Assembly: GCA_900635495.1 (NCBI GenBank)
Contig: LR134136.1
Coordinates: forward strand, 3,968,001-4,032,000
DNA from: Atlantibacter hermannii
GTDB taxonomy: Bacteria > Pseudomonadota > Gammaproteobacteria > Enterobacterales > Enterobacteriaceae
Direction: 5' to 3'
Length of the DNA: 64,000 nucleotides
The position numbers and the translations under genes are program-made. Positions 26,066-34,911 of the stretch are shown here, in pieces (positions within the stretch are counted from its first letter, which is position 1; every line of letters starts with the position of its first letter). The notes beneath the pieces are model-generated. The model was not told the origin of the DNA, made no database searches, and saw only the letters and a program-made list of their open reading frames with translations.

Positions 26066-27397
26066 ATGTTAAACAGTATTTTATTAATACTTTGTCTCAT
26101 CGGCGTCAGTGCGTTCTTCTCGCTATCCGAGATCTCGCTGGCTGCCTCCCGTAAGATCAAACTGAAACTGATGGCGGATGAAGGAAACATCAACGCCATG
26201 CGCGTCCTGAAAATGCAGGAAAACCCGGGGATGTTTTTCACCGTGGTGCAGATTGGCCTCAACGCGGTCGCCATTCTTGGCGGTATCGTCGGCGATGCGG
26301 CGTTCTCTCCGGCATTTCATAAAATTTTCGACGGCTTTGTGTCTCCGGAACTTGCGGAACAACTGAGCTTTATCATGTCGTTTTCGCTGGTCACGGGCGC
26401 CTTTATTTTAATTGCCGACCTGACGCCGAAACGCATCGGTATGATTGCGCCTGAAGTGATTGCGTTGCGCATCATCAACCCGATGCGCTTCTGTCTCTTC
26501 CTGTTCCGCCCGTTAGTCTGGTTCTTCAACGGTCTCGCCAACGTCATTTTCCGGATCTTCAAACTACCCATGGTACGGAAAGACGACATCACGTCTGATG
26601 ACATTTATGCCGTGGTGGAAGCCGGCGCCCTCGCGGGCGTGCTGCGCAAGCAGGAACATGAACTGATTGAAAACGTGTTCGAACTCGAATCGCGCACGGT
26701 GCCGTCCTCCATGACGTCGCGTGAAAATATCGTCTGGTTCGACTTGCACGAAGATGAGCAAAGCCTGAAGAATAAAATTGCTGAGCATCCCCACTCCAAG
26801 TTCCTGGTCTGTAATGATGATATCGACCATATCGTCGGTTATGTGGATTCCAAAGAGCTGCTGAATCGGGTGTTGGGTAATCAAAGTCTGGCGCTCAACA
26901 GCGGTGTGCAAATTCGCAATACGCTGATCGTGCCCGATACCCTTACGCTTTCAGAGGCGCTGGAAAGCTTCAAAACCGCAGGCGAGGATTTCGCGGTCAT
27001 CATGAACGAATATGCGCTGGTGGTCGGTCTTATTACGCTCAATGACGTGATGACGACCCTGATGGGCGATCTCGTTGGACAGGGGCTGGAAGAGCAAATC
27101 GTGGCGCGCGATGAAAACTCGTGGCTGATTGACGGCGGTACGCCAATAGATGACGTCATGCGCGTACTGGATATTGACGAATTCCCGCAGTCCGGCAACT
27201 ACGAAACCATCGGCGGCTTTATGATGTTTATGCTGCGTAAAATTCCCAAACGCACCGACTCGGTGAAATTCTCCGGCTACAAATTCGAAGTGGTGGATAT
27301 TGATAACTACCGCATCGATCAGTTACTGGTGACGCGTATCGACAATAAACCGACTGTGCTGGTCCCCCGCAAGCCGGAAGAAACCGCGGCATCCTGA
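26066..27397 (+). CDS. paeA: Polyamine exporter PaeA (YtfL), CNNM/CorC family
   Basis: This inner-membrane protein has 443 residues (447 in E. coli). The N-terminal DUF21/CNNM domain has about four hydrophobic segments (residues 1-150, with SEISLAASRKIKLK), followed by two CBS domains (about 205-330, ending TLNDVMTTLMGDLV). A C-terminal CorC_HlyC domain follows (ENSWLIDGGTPIDDVMR). In E. coli and Salmonella it exports cadaverine and putrescine and protects stationary-phase cells. It is a single gene between msrA and ytfK. Confidence 0.95.
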   Translation: MLNSILLILCLIGVSAFFSLSEISLAASRKIKLKLMADEGNINAMRVLKMQENPGMFFTVVQIGLNAVAILGGIVGDAAFSPAFHKIFDGFVSPELAEQLSFIMSFSLVTGAFILIADLTPKRIGMIAPEVIALRIINPMRFCLFLFRPLVWFFNGLANVIFRIFKLPMVRKDDITSDDIYAVVEAGALAGVLRKQEHELIENVFELESRTVPSSMTSRENIVWFDLHEDEQSLKNKIAEHPHSKFLVCNDDIDHIVGYVDSKELLNRVLGNQSLALNSGVQIRNTLIVPDTLTLSEALESFKTAGEDFAVIMNEYALVVGLITLNDVMTTLMGDLVGQGLEEQIVARDENSWLIDGGTPIDDVMRVLDIDEFPQSGNYETIGGFMMFMLRKIPKRTDSVKFSGYKFEVVDIDNYRIDQLLVTRIDNKPTVLVPRKPEETAAS

Positions 27398-27414
27398 CTG
27401 ACGCCAGAAACATT

Positions 27415-27438
27415 AACGGCCCCATGGGGGCCGTTGTT
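27415..27438. terminator. Hairpin after paeA
   Basis: AACGGCCCC (27415-27423) pairs with GGGGCCGTT (27427-27435) around a 3-nt loop, 18 bp after the paeA stop. The T tract is weak (GTTAT). Confidence 0.6.
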
Positions 27439-27518
27439 ATATGTACTACAGCGATGGTTTTTAAACACTAACGACCTCATTGGGCCGTTTGGATTACTGC
27501 ACACGTACGATTAAAGGA

Positions 27519-27725
27519 TTAGGCCGTCTCGGTCTGGAGACGCATAACCTGACGGTTAACTTCGGACATCACAGAGTAATGCTGCTTGTCCTTCACTTTC
27601 GGGATCAGGATCTTACCCTTATCGAACTCGAAAGCGCCGACATCCTTGATATATAACCGTCCACGGAACAGGATCTTCACGTATTTAGCCACCTGAAGGG
27701 GGTTATAACGTTGGAATATTTTCAC
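27519..27725 (-). CDS. ytfK: Stringent-response modulator YtfK
   Basis: This 68-residue cytoplasmic protein differs from E. coli YtfK at only a few positions, mostly in the KVKDKQHYSVMSEV segment. YtfK binds SpoT and tilts it toward (p)ppGpp synthesis during phosphate or fatty-acid starvation. Its small size and strong conservation support a real gene. It is divergent from ytfJ with 335 bp between the starts. Confidence 0.95.
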   Translation of the reverse strand: MKIFQRYNPLQVAKYVKILFRGRLYIKDVGAFEFDKGKILIPKVKDKQHYSVMSEVNRQVMRLQTETA

Positions 27726-28060
27726 TTTTTCTACTCCTGCTTAGTGTTACGCCCCGGCGGTACCACAATCGGACCGTCATGGATAAGGCGCAAATTTTGT
27801 TGCCAGATGACTATAGACCAGTTTGGTCAGGTCACACAGTGTGGTGGAGTTTATTTACCGTTTTATTACACTTTTTGAGAGTTTTCTTTTCATTAGCTCA
27901 GAAAACGCAGTATAAAGCGCGATTTTCTTCAGGATATGTGCGTCCGCCCGCAAACTGGCATCAAGGTTGCGGGAAAAGAGAGGATTTAGCACATATGCTT
28001 AACATGTCAGGACTAAGTGGTCCGATCACCTGCTTACAACAACAATTAGGGAGTCGATTT
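27726..28060. other. ytfK-ytfJ divergent intergenic region
   Basis: The region is 335 bp. A plus-strand frame runs through it into ytfJ but has no ribosome-binding site or recognisable protein until ATG 28061. The region must carry the promoters of both genes. I see no hairpin or other element worth naming. Confidence 0.5.
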
Positions 28061-28618
28061 ATGACCCTTCGCAAAGCCGTTGCGCTCGCGACACTGCTGC
28101 TGCCATTAATGGCATCGGCACATAACTTTCAGGATAATCAGCGCGTCCCGCCTGTTGGCGTGACCGACCGGGGCGAACTGATTCTTACTAACGATAAGTT
28201 TAGCTATAAAAACTGGAATAGCGCGCAGCTAAGTGGAAAAGTGCGAGTGGTGCAGCATATTGCCGGGCGTACCTCCGCAAAAGAGAAAAACGCCGGGCTG
28301 ATTGAGGCGATTAAAAACGCCAAACTGCCCCACGATACTTATCAAACCACCACTATCGTCAACACCGATGACGCCATCCCCGGTAGCGCGATGTTTGTGC
28401 GCAGCAGCCTGGAAGACAATAAAAAGCTCTATCCGTGGTCACAGTTCATCGTCGACAGCAATGGCGTTGTCGCGAAATCCTGGGCGCTGGAGCCGGAAAG
28501 CTCCGCGGTTGTGGTGCTGGATAAACAAGGGCGGGTGCAATTCGCCAAAGACGGCGGGCTGACCCAGCAGGAAGTGCAGCAGGTCATGGACCTGCTGCAA
28601 AAGTTGCTTAGTAAATAG
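28061..28618 (+). CDS. ytfJ: Periplasmic thioredoxin-like protein YtfJ
   Basis: This 185-residue protein has a clear signal peptide (MTLRKAVALATLLLPLMASA). I start it at 28061 because of AGGGAG spaced 8 nt upstream and the E. coli length of 184; the frame is open to 27779 but the extension has no family match. The body (VRVVQHIAGRTSAKEKN, TTTIVNTDDAIPGS) is typical of the YtfJ family, a thioredoxin fold lacking a CxxC pair. Its function is not known. Its 3' end overlaps the convergent cysQ gene by 11 bp. The ytfI gene that lies near here in E. coli is absent. Confidence 0.93.
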   Translation: MTLRKAVALATLLLPLMASAHNFQDNQRVPPVGVTDRGELILTNDKFSYKNWNSAQLSGKVRVVQHIAGRTSAKEKNAGLIEAIKNAKLPHDTYQTTTIVNTDDAIPGSAMFVRSSLEDNKKLYPWSQFIVDSNGVVAKSWALEPESSAVVVLDKQGRVQFAKDGGLTQQEVQQVMDLLQKLLSK

Positions 28619-29348
28619 AGACTCTGAAGCCGGGGTTCAGGAATGACTCACGGGGCGTGTAATCCAGCGTGACGCCTTTCCAGTCGTTAACATGAGCCCC
28701 GGCAGCCACCGCCACCGCATGTCCTGCGGCAGTATCCCACACGCAGGTCGGCCCGAAACGCGGATAAAGTTGCGCCTGCCCTTCCGCCACCAGACAAAAC
28801 TTAAGCGATGAACCAATGGATGTGGTCTGGTGCTCGCCTAACTGCTGCAAATACTCTTTGAGCTCATCATCCGCATGGGAGCGACTGATCACCACCAGCG
28901 GCGGCCTGGCATCGCGTACATGAATTTGATTACGAATATCGCACTCTTCTTTCCACGCTTTCCCCTCGGCAGCGCTGTACATCACGTTCATGACGGGCGC
29001 GAAGACCACACCAAGCACCGGCTTACCGTTATCAATCAGCGCAATATTGACGGTAAATTCGCCGTTGCGCTTGAGAAACTCTTTGGTACCGTCAAGCGGG
29101 TCCACCAGCCAGTAACGCTGCCAGTGCTGACGAATTTCCCAGGCCGGCGGATCTTCCTCCGACAAGACCGGAATGTCCGGCGTCAGCGCGGTGAGCCCTG
29201 CGACGATAATTTTGTGGGCGGCGATGTCAGCCGCCGTCACCGGGGAGTCATCGGTTTTCTGAACGGCATCAAGCGGCTTCTCACCCTGATAGACCTGCAT
29301 AATGGCGTTTCCCGCCTCGCGCGCCAGTTGGCATACCTGTTCTAACAT
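28608..29348 (-). CDS. cysQ: 3'(2'),5'-bisphosphate nucleotidase CysQ
   Basis: This 246-residue protein, the E. coli length, is obtained from the ATG at 29348, which is 6 nt after GAGG. CysQ converts PAP to AMP and phosphate, controlling PAPS/PAP pools in sulfate assimilation. It is membrane-associated on the cytoplasmic side. The inositol-monophosphatase-superfamily motifs are intact: LSEEDPP and VDPLDGTKEF for metal binding, and WDTAAGHAVAVAAGA near the C-terminus. It is divergent from cpdB, as in E. coli. Confidence 0.96.
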   Translation of the reverse strand: MLEQVCQLAREAGNAIMQVYQGEKPLDAVQKTDDSPVTAADIAAHKIIVAGLTALTPDIPVLSEEDPPAWEIRQHWQRYWLVDPLDGTKEFLKRNGEFTVNIALIDNGKPVLGVVFAPVMNVMYSAAEGKAWKEECDIRNQIHVRDARPPLVVISRSHADDELKEYLQQLGEHQTTSIGSSLKFCLVAEGQAQLYPRFGPTCVWDTAAGHAVAVAAGAHVNDWKGVTLDYTPRESFLNPGFRVSIY

Positions 29349-29562
29349 CTTCCACCTCGTCATGTGCGGCAGGCATTTTCTGCCGCTGATTAACTCTTTG
29401 TTTTACATAATGACTTCTTATATAGCATTGCGTCTGATTACACCATCTGTGATAGAGCATGGATTTCCTGACAATGTTTTATGGCAGGATTCACATTTCT
29501 GTAAGCAACAGCCTATACATACATATTCTTTTGCAACAGAGATCGTAAAAAGGACCTTGATG

Positions 29563-31509
29563 ATGATTAAGTTTAGCGCAACGCTCCTGGCGACGCTTGT
29601 AACGGCCAATGTCTGTGCCGCAACGGTCGATTTAAGAATTCTCGAAACCACCGATTTGCACAGCAATATGATGGATTTCGACTATTACAAAGATGCCCCT
29701 ACGGAAAAATTCGGCCTGGTGCGCACCGCCACGTTGATTAACGCCGCACGCGGCGAGGCCACCAACAGCGTGCTGGTGGATAACGGCGATCTGATTCAGG
29801 GCAGCCCACTGGGCGATTACATGGCGGCGAAGGGCCTGAAGGACGGCGATGTTCACCCGGTGTTCACCGCAATGAATACCCTCGATTACGCCGTAGGTAA
29901 TCTGGGCAACCATGAATTTAACTACGGTCTGGATTATCTCCATAAAGCGCTGGCTGGGGCAAATTACCCCTACGTTAACGCCAACGTGATTGACGCCAAA
30001 ACGCAAAAACCGCTGTTCACGCCCTGGTTAATCAAACCTACCGAAGTTAAAGACAGAGACGGCAAAACGCACACGCTGAAAATCGGCTATATCGGCTTTG
30101 TGCCGCCGCAAATTATGACCTGGGATAAAGCCAACCTGAGCGGCAAAGTCACCGTGACCGATATCACCGAAACCGCCCGCCGCTATATTCCGCAGATGCG
30201 CGCCAGCGGTGCCGATCTGGTGGTCGTTGTAGCGCATTCAGGCCTTTCCGCCGAGCCCTACAAAGCGCTGGCGGAGAATTCAGTGTATTACCTGAGCCAG
30301 GTGCCAGGCGTAGACGCCATCCTGTTTGGCCATGCCCATGTGGTATTCCCGGGTAAAGATTTCGCCGCCATAAAAGGCGCGGATATTGAGAAAGGGACGT
30401 TAAACGGCATTCCGGCGGTGATGCCCGGCATGTGGGGCGATCATCTGGGCGTCGTGGACATGGTGCTAAACAATGATGCCGGGAAATGGCAGGTCAACGA
30501 GGCGAAAGCGCAGGCGCGGCCCATTTATGATGCCGCCGCGAAGAAATCCCTGGCGGCGGAAGACGCAAACCTGGTGAAGGTGCTGAAGCCTTCCCATGAC
30601 GCCACGCGTGATTTTGTCAGCCAGCCTATAGGGAAATCCGCTGATAATCTCTACAGCTATCTGGCGCTGGTTCAGGACGATCCGACCGTGCAGGTGGTCA
30701 ATAACGCCCAGCGCGCCTACGTTGAGCATTTTATTCAGGGCGATCCGGATCTGGCTTCGCTGCCGGTACTGTCAGCCGCCGCGCCGTTTAAAGTGGGCGG
30801 CCGTAAAAACGATCCGGCAAGTTATGTAGAAGTGGAAAAAGGCCAGCTCACGTTCCGCAACGCTGCCGATCTTTACCTTTATCCGAATACGCTGGTGGTC
30901 GTTAAAGCCAGCGGTAAAGAGGTTAAAGAGTGGCTGGAGTGTTCCGCCGGACAGTTTAACCAGATCGACGTTACTAACAGTAAGCCCCAGAGCCTGATTA
31001 ACTGGGATGGTTTCCGCACCTATAACTTTGACGTTATTGACGGCGTAAACTATCAGATTGACGTTACCCAACCCGCAAAATATGACGGCGAATGCCAGCT
31101 CATCAATGCCGGGGCGGAGCGGATCAAGGACCTGACCTTTAACGGCAAACCCATTGATATGAACGCGACATTCCTGGTCGCGACCAATAACTATCGCGCT
31201 TACGGCGGTAAGTTTGCCGGTACCGGCGACGCACACATCGCCTTCGCTTCTCCGGATGAAAACCGCTCGGTGCTTGCCGCATGGATTGGCGCGCAAACCA
31301 AACAGGCCGGAGAAATCCATCCGGCTGCGGATAACAACTGGCGTCTTGCGCCCATCCACAGCGATAAACCGCTGGATATCCGCTTTGAAACGTCGCCAGG
31401 CGAAAAAGCCGCTGCGTTTATCCAGCAAAAAGCGCAGTATCCGATGAAACACGTCGGCAACGATGAGATTGGTTTTGCGCTGTATCAGCTCGATTTAACG
31501 GCCCATTAA
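29563..31509 (+). CDS. cpdB: 2',3'-cyclic-nucleotide 2'-phosphodiesterase/3'-nucleotidase CpdB
   Basis: This periplasmic enzyme has 648 residues and hydrolyses 2',3'-cyclic nucleotides and 3'-nucleotides for scavenging. I start it at the second of two adjacent ATGs (29560, 29563), preceded by AAAGGA; the upstream open frame to 29302 is not supported. The signal peptide ends near NVCAA. The metallophosphatase motifs are ETTDLHSN, DNGDLIQGSPL, GNLGNHEFNYG and FGHAHVVFPG, and the nucleotide-binding C-terminal 5'-nucleotidase domain follows. It converges on qorR with a 4-bp overlap of stop codons. Confidence 0.96.
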   Translation: MIKFSATLLATLVTANVCAATVDLRILETTDLHSNMMDFDYYKDAPTEKFGLVRTATLINAARGEATNSVLVDNGDLIQGSPLGDYMAAKGLKDGDVHPVFTAMNTLDYAVGNLGNHEFNYGLDYLHKALAGANYPYVNANVIDAKTQKPLFTPWLIKPTEVKDRDGKTHTLKIGYIGFVPPQIMTWDKANLSGKVTVTDITETARRYIPQMRASGADLVVVVAHSGLSAEPYKALAENSVYYLSQVPGVDAILFGHAHVVFPGKDFAAIKGADIEKGTLNGIPAVMPGMWGDHLGVVDMVLNNDAGKWQVNEAKAQARPIYDAAAKKSLAAEDANLVKVLKPSHDATRDFVSQPIGKSADNLYSYLALVQDDPTVQVVNNAQRAYVEHFIQGDPDLASLPVLSAAAPFKVGGRKNDPASYVEVEKGQLTFRNAADLYLYPNTLVVVKASGKEVKEWLECSAGQFNQIDVTNSKPQSLINWDGFRTYNFDVIDGVNYQIDVTQPAKYDGECQLINAGAERIKDLTFNGKPIDMNATFLVATNNYRAYGGKFAGTGDAHIAFASPDENRSVLAAWIGAQTKQAGEIHPAADNNWRLAPIHSDKPLDIRFETSPGEKAAAFIQQKAQYPMKHVGNDEIGFALYQLDLTAH

Positions 31510-31898
31510 GCGGCGCTGGCGTCCCGTCCCTGACGGGACGCCATAACCTGCGGTAAATTTATTTCAATCCAGTCCGCCAGCGCGGCCACCTTCTCGCTGA
31601 CGTCCTCACCCAGCGGCGTCAGGCTGTATTCCACATGGGGCGGTACGACCGGGTAAGAAACCCGGTTGACGAAGCCGTCCTGCTCCAGCCATTGCAGCGT
31701 CTGGGCCAGCATTTTTTCGCTTACCCCACCCATTTTGCGCCGTAGATCGCTGAACCGATGCGTGCCGTCGCGCAGCGCCACCAGAATCAGTACGCCCCAA
31801 CGGCTGGTCACATGCTTCAACACATCCCGCGACGGGCACTGTTCCGCAAACAAATTACCGTCGCGCAGTTGTTGCGTAAGGCTTTTGGTAGAGGGCAT
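31506..31898 (-). CDS. qorR: HxlR-family redox-sensing regulator QorR (YtfH)
   Basis: This 130-residue winged-helix regulator has the HxlR signature VLKHVTSRWGVLILVALRDG and MGGVSEKMLAQTLQWLEQDG. A single conserved cysteine near the N-terminus (EQCPSR) is the likely redox sensor, as in other HxlR/QorR proteins that respond to quinones or electrophiles. It is divergent from qorB across 90 bp containing a candidate operator, which matches a repressor of the adjacent quinone reductase. Confidence 0.92.
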   Translation of the reverse strand: MPSTKSLTQQLRDGNLFAEQCPSRDVLKHVTSRWGVLILVALRDGTHRFSDLRRKMGGVSEKMLAQTLQWLEQDGFVNRVSYPVVPPHVEYSLTPLGEDVSEKVAALADWIEINLPQVMASRQGRDASAA

Positions 31899-31920
31899 TT
31901 TTATACTTACCTTTTTGTAC

Positions 31921-31941
31921 GTACTTACTAAAAGTTAGTTA
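31921..31941. promoter_or_regulatory. Candidate QorR operator between qorR and qorB
   Basis: ACTTACT-AAA-AGTTAGT (31923-31939) is an imperfect dyad with matching outer ACT/AGT triplets, in the qorR-qorB divergent promoter region. A second GTAC-rich stretch (TTTTTGTACGTACTTAC) overlaps its left side. Assignment to QorR is inferred from position. Confidence 0.45.
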
Positions 31942-31988
31942 GGGTGGTAGTGTGCCACAACACCTACCAAATACGAAGGAGTAACATC

Positions 31989-32837
31989 ATGATTGCAGTA
32001 ACCGGCGCAACCGGCCAGCTTGGCCAATTAGTCATCAATGAACTGTTAGCAACCCATAACGCTCAGGATCTTGTGGCGATCGTGCGTAATCCTGCGAAAG
32101 CACAGGCACTCGCACAAAAAGGGGTTCAGGTTCGCGAAGCGGACTATGGCAACTCTGCAGCGCTGGCACAGGCGCTACAGGGCGTGGAAAAGCTACTGCT
32201 GATTTCATCAAGCGAAGTGGGCCAACGCGCCCCCCAGCATCGTAATATCATTAATGCGGCAAAATCCGCTGGCGTACAGCTGATCGCCTATACCAGCCTG
32301 CTGCATGCAGACACATCTCCGCTGGGGCTACGCGCCGAACATATTGAAACCGAAAACGATCTGGCGCAATCCGGCATCCCCTTTGTACTGCTGCGCAACG
32401 GCTGGTATAGCGAAAACTATCTGGCAAGCGTCCCGGCGGCACTGGAACACGGCGCGTTTATCGGCAGCGCCGGGGACGGTAAAATCGCCTCCGCATCGCG
32501 TCAGGACTACGCCGCCGCTGCGGCTAAAGTATTGAGCCTCGATAACCAGGCCGGAAAAGTTTATGAGCTGGCGGGCGACGAGGCCTGGACGCTGACGGAG
32601 CTGGCAGAAAAACTCTCTGCGCTGACCGGTAAAAGCGTGGTCTATGAGAATCTCAGCGAAGCAGATTTTGCCGCCGCGTTGCAGAACGCCGGTCTGCCTG
32701 AAGGATTTGCCCGACTGTTGGCTGATTCCGATGTCGGCGCGTCTAAGGGCGGATTGTATGACGACTGTCATCAGTTGAGCCGTCTGATTGGCCGCCCCAC
32801 TACCTCCATCGACGACAGCCTCAAAGCCAGTCTGTAA
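31989..32837 (+). CDS. qorB: NAD(P)H:quinone oxidoreductase QorB (YtfG)
   Basis: This 282-residue SDR-like NmrA-fold enzyme compares with 286 in E. coli. The NADPH-binding loop is ITGATGQLG-like (VTGATGQLGQLV) at the N-terminus. The family segments LLISSSEVGQRAPQHRN and TSLLHADTSPLGL are conserved, and so is SDVGASKGGLYDD near the C-terminus. It reduces quinones in two-electron steps. ATG 31989 follows AAGGAGTAACATC. It is divergent from its presumed repressor qorR. Confidence 0.95.
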   Translation: MIAVTGATGQLGQLVINELLATHNAQDLVAIVRNPAKAQALAQKGVQVREADYGNSAALAQALQGVEKLLLISSSEVGQRAPQHRNIINAAKSAGVQLIAYTSLLHADTSPLGLRAEHIETENDLAQSGIPFVLLRNGWYSENYLASVPAALEHGAFIGSAGDGKIASASRQDYAAAAAKVLSLDNQAGKVYELAGDEAWTLTELAEKLSALTGKSVVYENLSEADFAAALQNAGLPEGFARLLADSDVGASKGGLYDDCHQLSRLIGRPTTSIDDSLKASL

Positions 32838-32917
32838 TTGTTAATTACTGGTTAATTTTTGTAGCCTTGGCATCGCTCACCCCTATAATGAAGAAAGCGT
32901 CGTTAAGGGGGTGAGTT

Positions 32918-33745
32918 GTGCAAGGGGTTCCAGAACAGTTTACCGATGAAAAAGATCGCGCCCGGTTTCGGCATTTAGCCGCGATCCCGGGCGTCGAGCT
33001 TTATCACGCGCATATTGCCCGCTTTGCTTTCGAACCTCATACCCATGAAGCCTTCGGCATCGGCACCATTGAATGGGGAGCCGAGCGCTTTCGTTATCGC
33101 GGTGCCGATCATGTCGCGGCGGTAAATTCTCTTGTGACCATGAACCCGGACGAACTTCACACGGGCGAAGCCGAAACCCACGGCGGCTGGCGCTACCGAA
33201 TGATCTACATCGAACCGGCTTTGCTGGAGCAGATCACGGGCGTCAGACAGTGGTGGTTTAATGATGTTGAACGCCACGATCCGCTGCGCGCCCAGACGAC
33301 GGGCCGGATCATTTACAACCTGTGGCATCAACACGATCCGCTGGCCCAGCAAGGCTTATTATTCGAGCTGATCGAAGCGTTCCGCCCTTATGCCCGCCAT
33401 GGCGGTAAACAAATCCTTACCGGCCATACCCGTTTCGACCGGGTACGCGACTATGTGCATGATAACTACATGCACGCGCTGAGCCTTGAGGAGCTGGCGC
33501 GCGAGGCGGCGCTCAGCCCCTACCATTTTCTGCGTCAGTTTAAAGCGCATTTCCATGTTACGCCCCATCAGATGTTGATGGCGGTCCGCTTATGGCGCGC
33601 CAAACAGTTTTTGACTAATGGCATGCCCGCCTCCGAAGTGGCCATCGCTACCGGGCTGAGCGATCAATCACATCTGACGCGTGCCTTTACTCGCCGCTAC
33701 GGCATTACGCCGGTGCGCTATCAAAAGCAGGTCGTCAGAGGTTAA
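32918..33745 (+). CDS. AraC-family transcriptional regulator
   Basis: This 275-residue protein starts with GTG, preceded by TTAAGGGGGTGAG. The N-terminal half (about 10-160) is an AraC-type cupin sensor with a possible ligand-binding histidine cluster (LYHAHIARFAFEPHTHEAFG). The C-terminal 100 residues are two helix-turn-helix motifs (LSLEELAREAALSPYHFLRQF; EVAIATGLSDQSHLTRAF) ending RYGITPVRYQ. It lies between qorB and ytfF, where E. coli has no gene, so it is an insertion. The inducer and targets are unknown; the adjacent exporter gene ytfF is the natural candidate. TATAAT at 32884-32889 may be its -10. Confidence 0.9.
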   Translation: MQGVPEQFTDEKDRARFRHLAAIPGVELYHAHIARFAFEPHTHEAFGIGTIEWGAERFRYRGADHVAAVNSLVTMNPDELHTGEAETHGGWRYRMIYIEPALLEQITGVRQWWFNDVERHDPLRAQTTGRIIYNLWHQHDPLAQQGLLFELIEAFRPYARHGGKQILTGHTRFDRVRDYVHDNYMHALSLEELAREAALSPYHFLRQFKAHFHVTPHQMLMAVRLWRAKQFLTNGMPASEVAIATGLSDQSHLTRAFTRRYGITPVRYQKQVVRG

Positions 33746-33821
33746 AAGCGCAATCTCATACAATATTTCGCTGCCTCGACCGACGACACTGGACGTTGGT
33801 TTGTCTCAACCGGGATGCGTC

Positions 33822-34796
33822 ATGTTTACTGGAGTATTGTTCGCCCTTGCCGCAGGGCTGATGTGGGGATTGATTTTCGTTGGGCCGCTGATCGTGCCTG
33901 AGTATCCGGCTGTGTTGCAATCGACAGGACGCTATCTGGCGCTGGGTCTGATTGCTATTCCTGTCGCCTGGCTGGGCCGCCGCCGTTTACTGCAACTCTC
34001 CTCCCGCGACTGGTGGACGGCCCTGTGCCTCTCCGCCGTCGGGAACCTGATTTACTATGTCTGCCTTGCCAGCGCCATCCAGCGCACCGGCGCGCCGGTT
34101 TCCACGATGATTATCGGTACGCTACCGGTCGTGATCCCGGTTTTCGCCAACCTGCTCTACAGCCAGCGCGACGGAAAAATTCCCTGGCGACAACTCACGC
34201 CTTCTTTATTGCTTATTGCCTTCGGCTTAATACTGGTGAATTACGCTGAACTGCGCGGCGGTCTGGTGGATTTCGATCTCTGGCGCTATGGCAGCGGAAT
34301 TGCGCTGGCACTGGTGTCGGTGGTGTGCTGGGCCTGGTATGCGTTACGCAACGCACGCTGGCTACGCGAACACCCGGATAAACCGCCGATGATGTGGGCC
34401 ACTGCGCAGGGGCTGGTCACACTGCCAATGTCACTGGTGGGTTACGTGGCGGCATGCCTGTGGCTTTCCCATCAACAGACGGCATTCACGCTACCTTTCG
34501 GGCCGCGCCCGGCGGTATTTATCACCCTGATGATCGCCATTGCGGTGCTGTGCTCATGGGTAGGCGCGCTATGCTGGAACGAAGCCAGCCAGCGTCTGCC
34601 GACGGTGATCCTCGGGCCGCTCATCGTGTTTGAAACGCTCGCTGGCCTGCTCTATACCTTCCTGATGCGCCAGAGCCTGCCGCCGCTGGTCACTGCGCTG
34701 GGCATTCTGCTGTTGGTGGTCGGCGTGGTACTGGCCGTACGTGCCAAACCGCAGAAAACACAGCCCGACATCGTTCCCGTTACACCGGGTTCCTGA
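33822..34796 (+). CDS. ytfF: EamA-family inner-membrane transporter YtfF
   Basis: This 324-residue protein (321 in E. coli) has about ten transmembrane helices in two EamA repeats. Conserved YtfF stretches include SAIQRTGAPVSTMIIGTLP and LVSVVCWAWYALRNARWLRE. The ATG at 33822 reproduces the E. coli start MFTGVLFALAAGLMWG; the frame is open further upstream into araC. The substrate is unknown. It follows the araC-type gene by 76 bp and is closed by its own terminator. Confidence 0.94.
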   Translation: MFTGVLFALAAGLMWGLIFVGPLIVPEYPAVLQSTGRYLALGLIAIPVAWLGRRRLLQLSSRDWWTALCLSAVGNLIYYVCLASAIQRTGAPVSTMIIGTLPVVIPVFANLLYSQRDGKIPWRQLTPSLLLIAFGLILVNYAELRGGLVDFDLWRYGSGIALALVSVVCWAWYALRNARWLREHPDKPPMMWATAQGLVTLPMSLVGYVAACLWLSHQQTAFTLPFGPRPAVFITLMIAIAVLCSWVGALCWNEASQRLPTVILGPLIVFETLAGLLYTFLMRQSLPPLVTALGILLLVVGVVLAVRAKPQKTQPDIVPVTPGS

Positions 34797-34801
34797 TCTC
34801 A

Positions 34802-34831
34802 AACCGACGCCTTCTGCGTCGGTTATTTTTT
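34802..34831 (+). terminator. ytfF terminator
   Basis: AACCGACGC (34802-34810) pairs with GCGTCGGTT (34816-34824) around a 5-nt loop. ATTTTTT follows. This is a textbook intrinsic terminator. Confidence 0.88.
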
Positions 34832-34862
34832 GGCTACTCCAAAGGGTTATAGCTTTCCCTTA

Positions 34863-34885
34863 AAGATGTATTTAAAATGCATCTT
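34863..34885. promoter_or_regulatory. NsrR operator upstream of ytfE
   Basis: AAGATGTATTT-A-AAATGCATCTT is an 11-1-11 inverted repeat with one mismatched pair. It fits the NsrR site pattern (AANATGCATTT-N-AAATGCATNTT). It ends 26 bp before the ytfE start codon. The gene for the NsrR repressor itself is in this window at 51961-52386. Confidence 0.9.
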
Positions 34886-34911
34886 ATATTCTGATGATTG
34901 AGGTAAATGCT

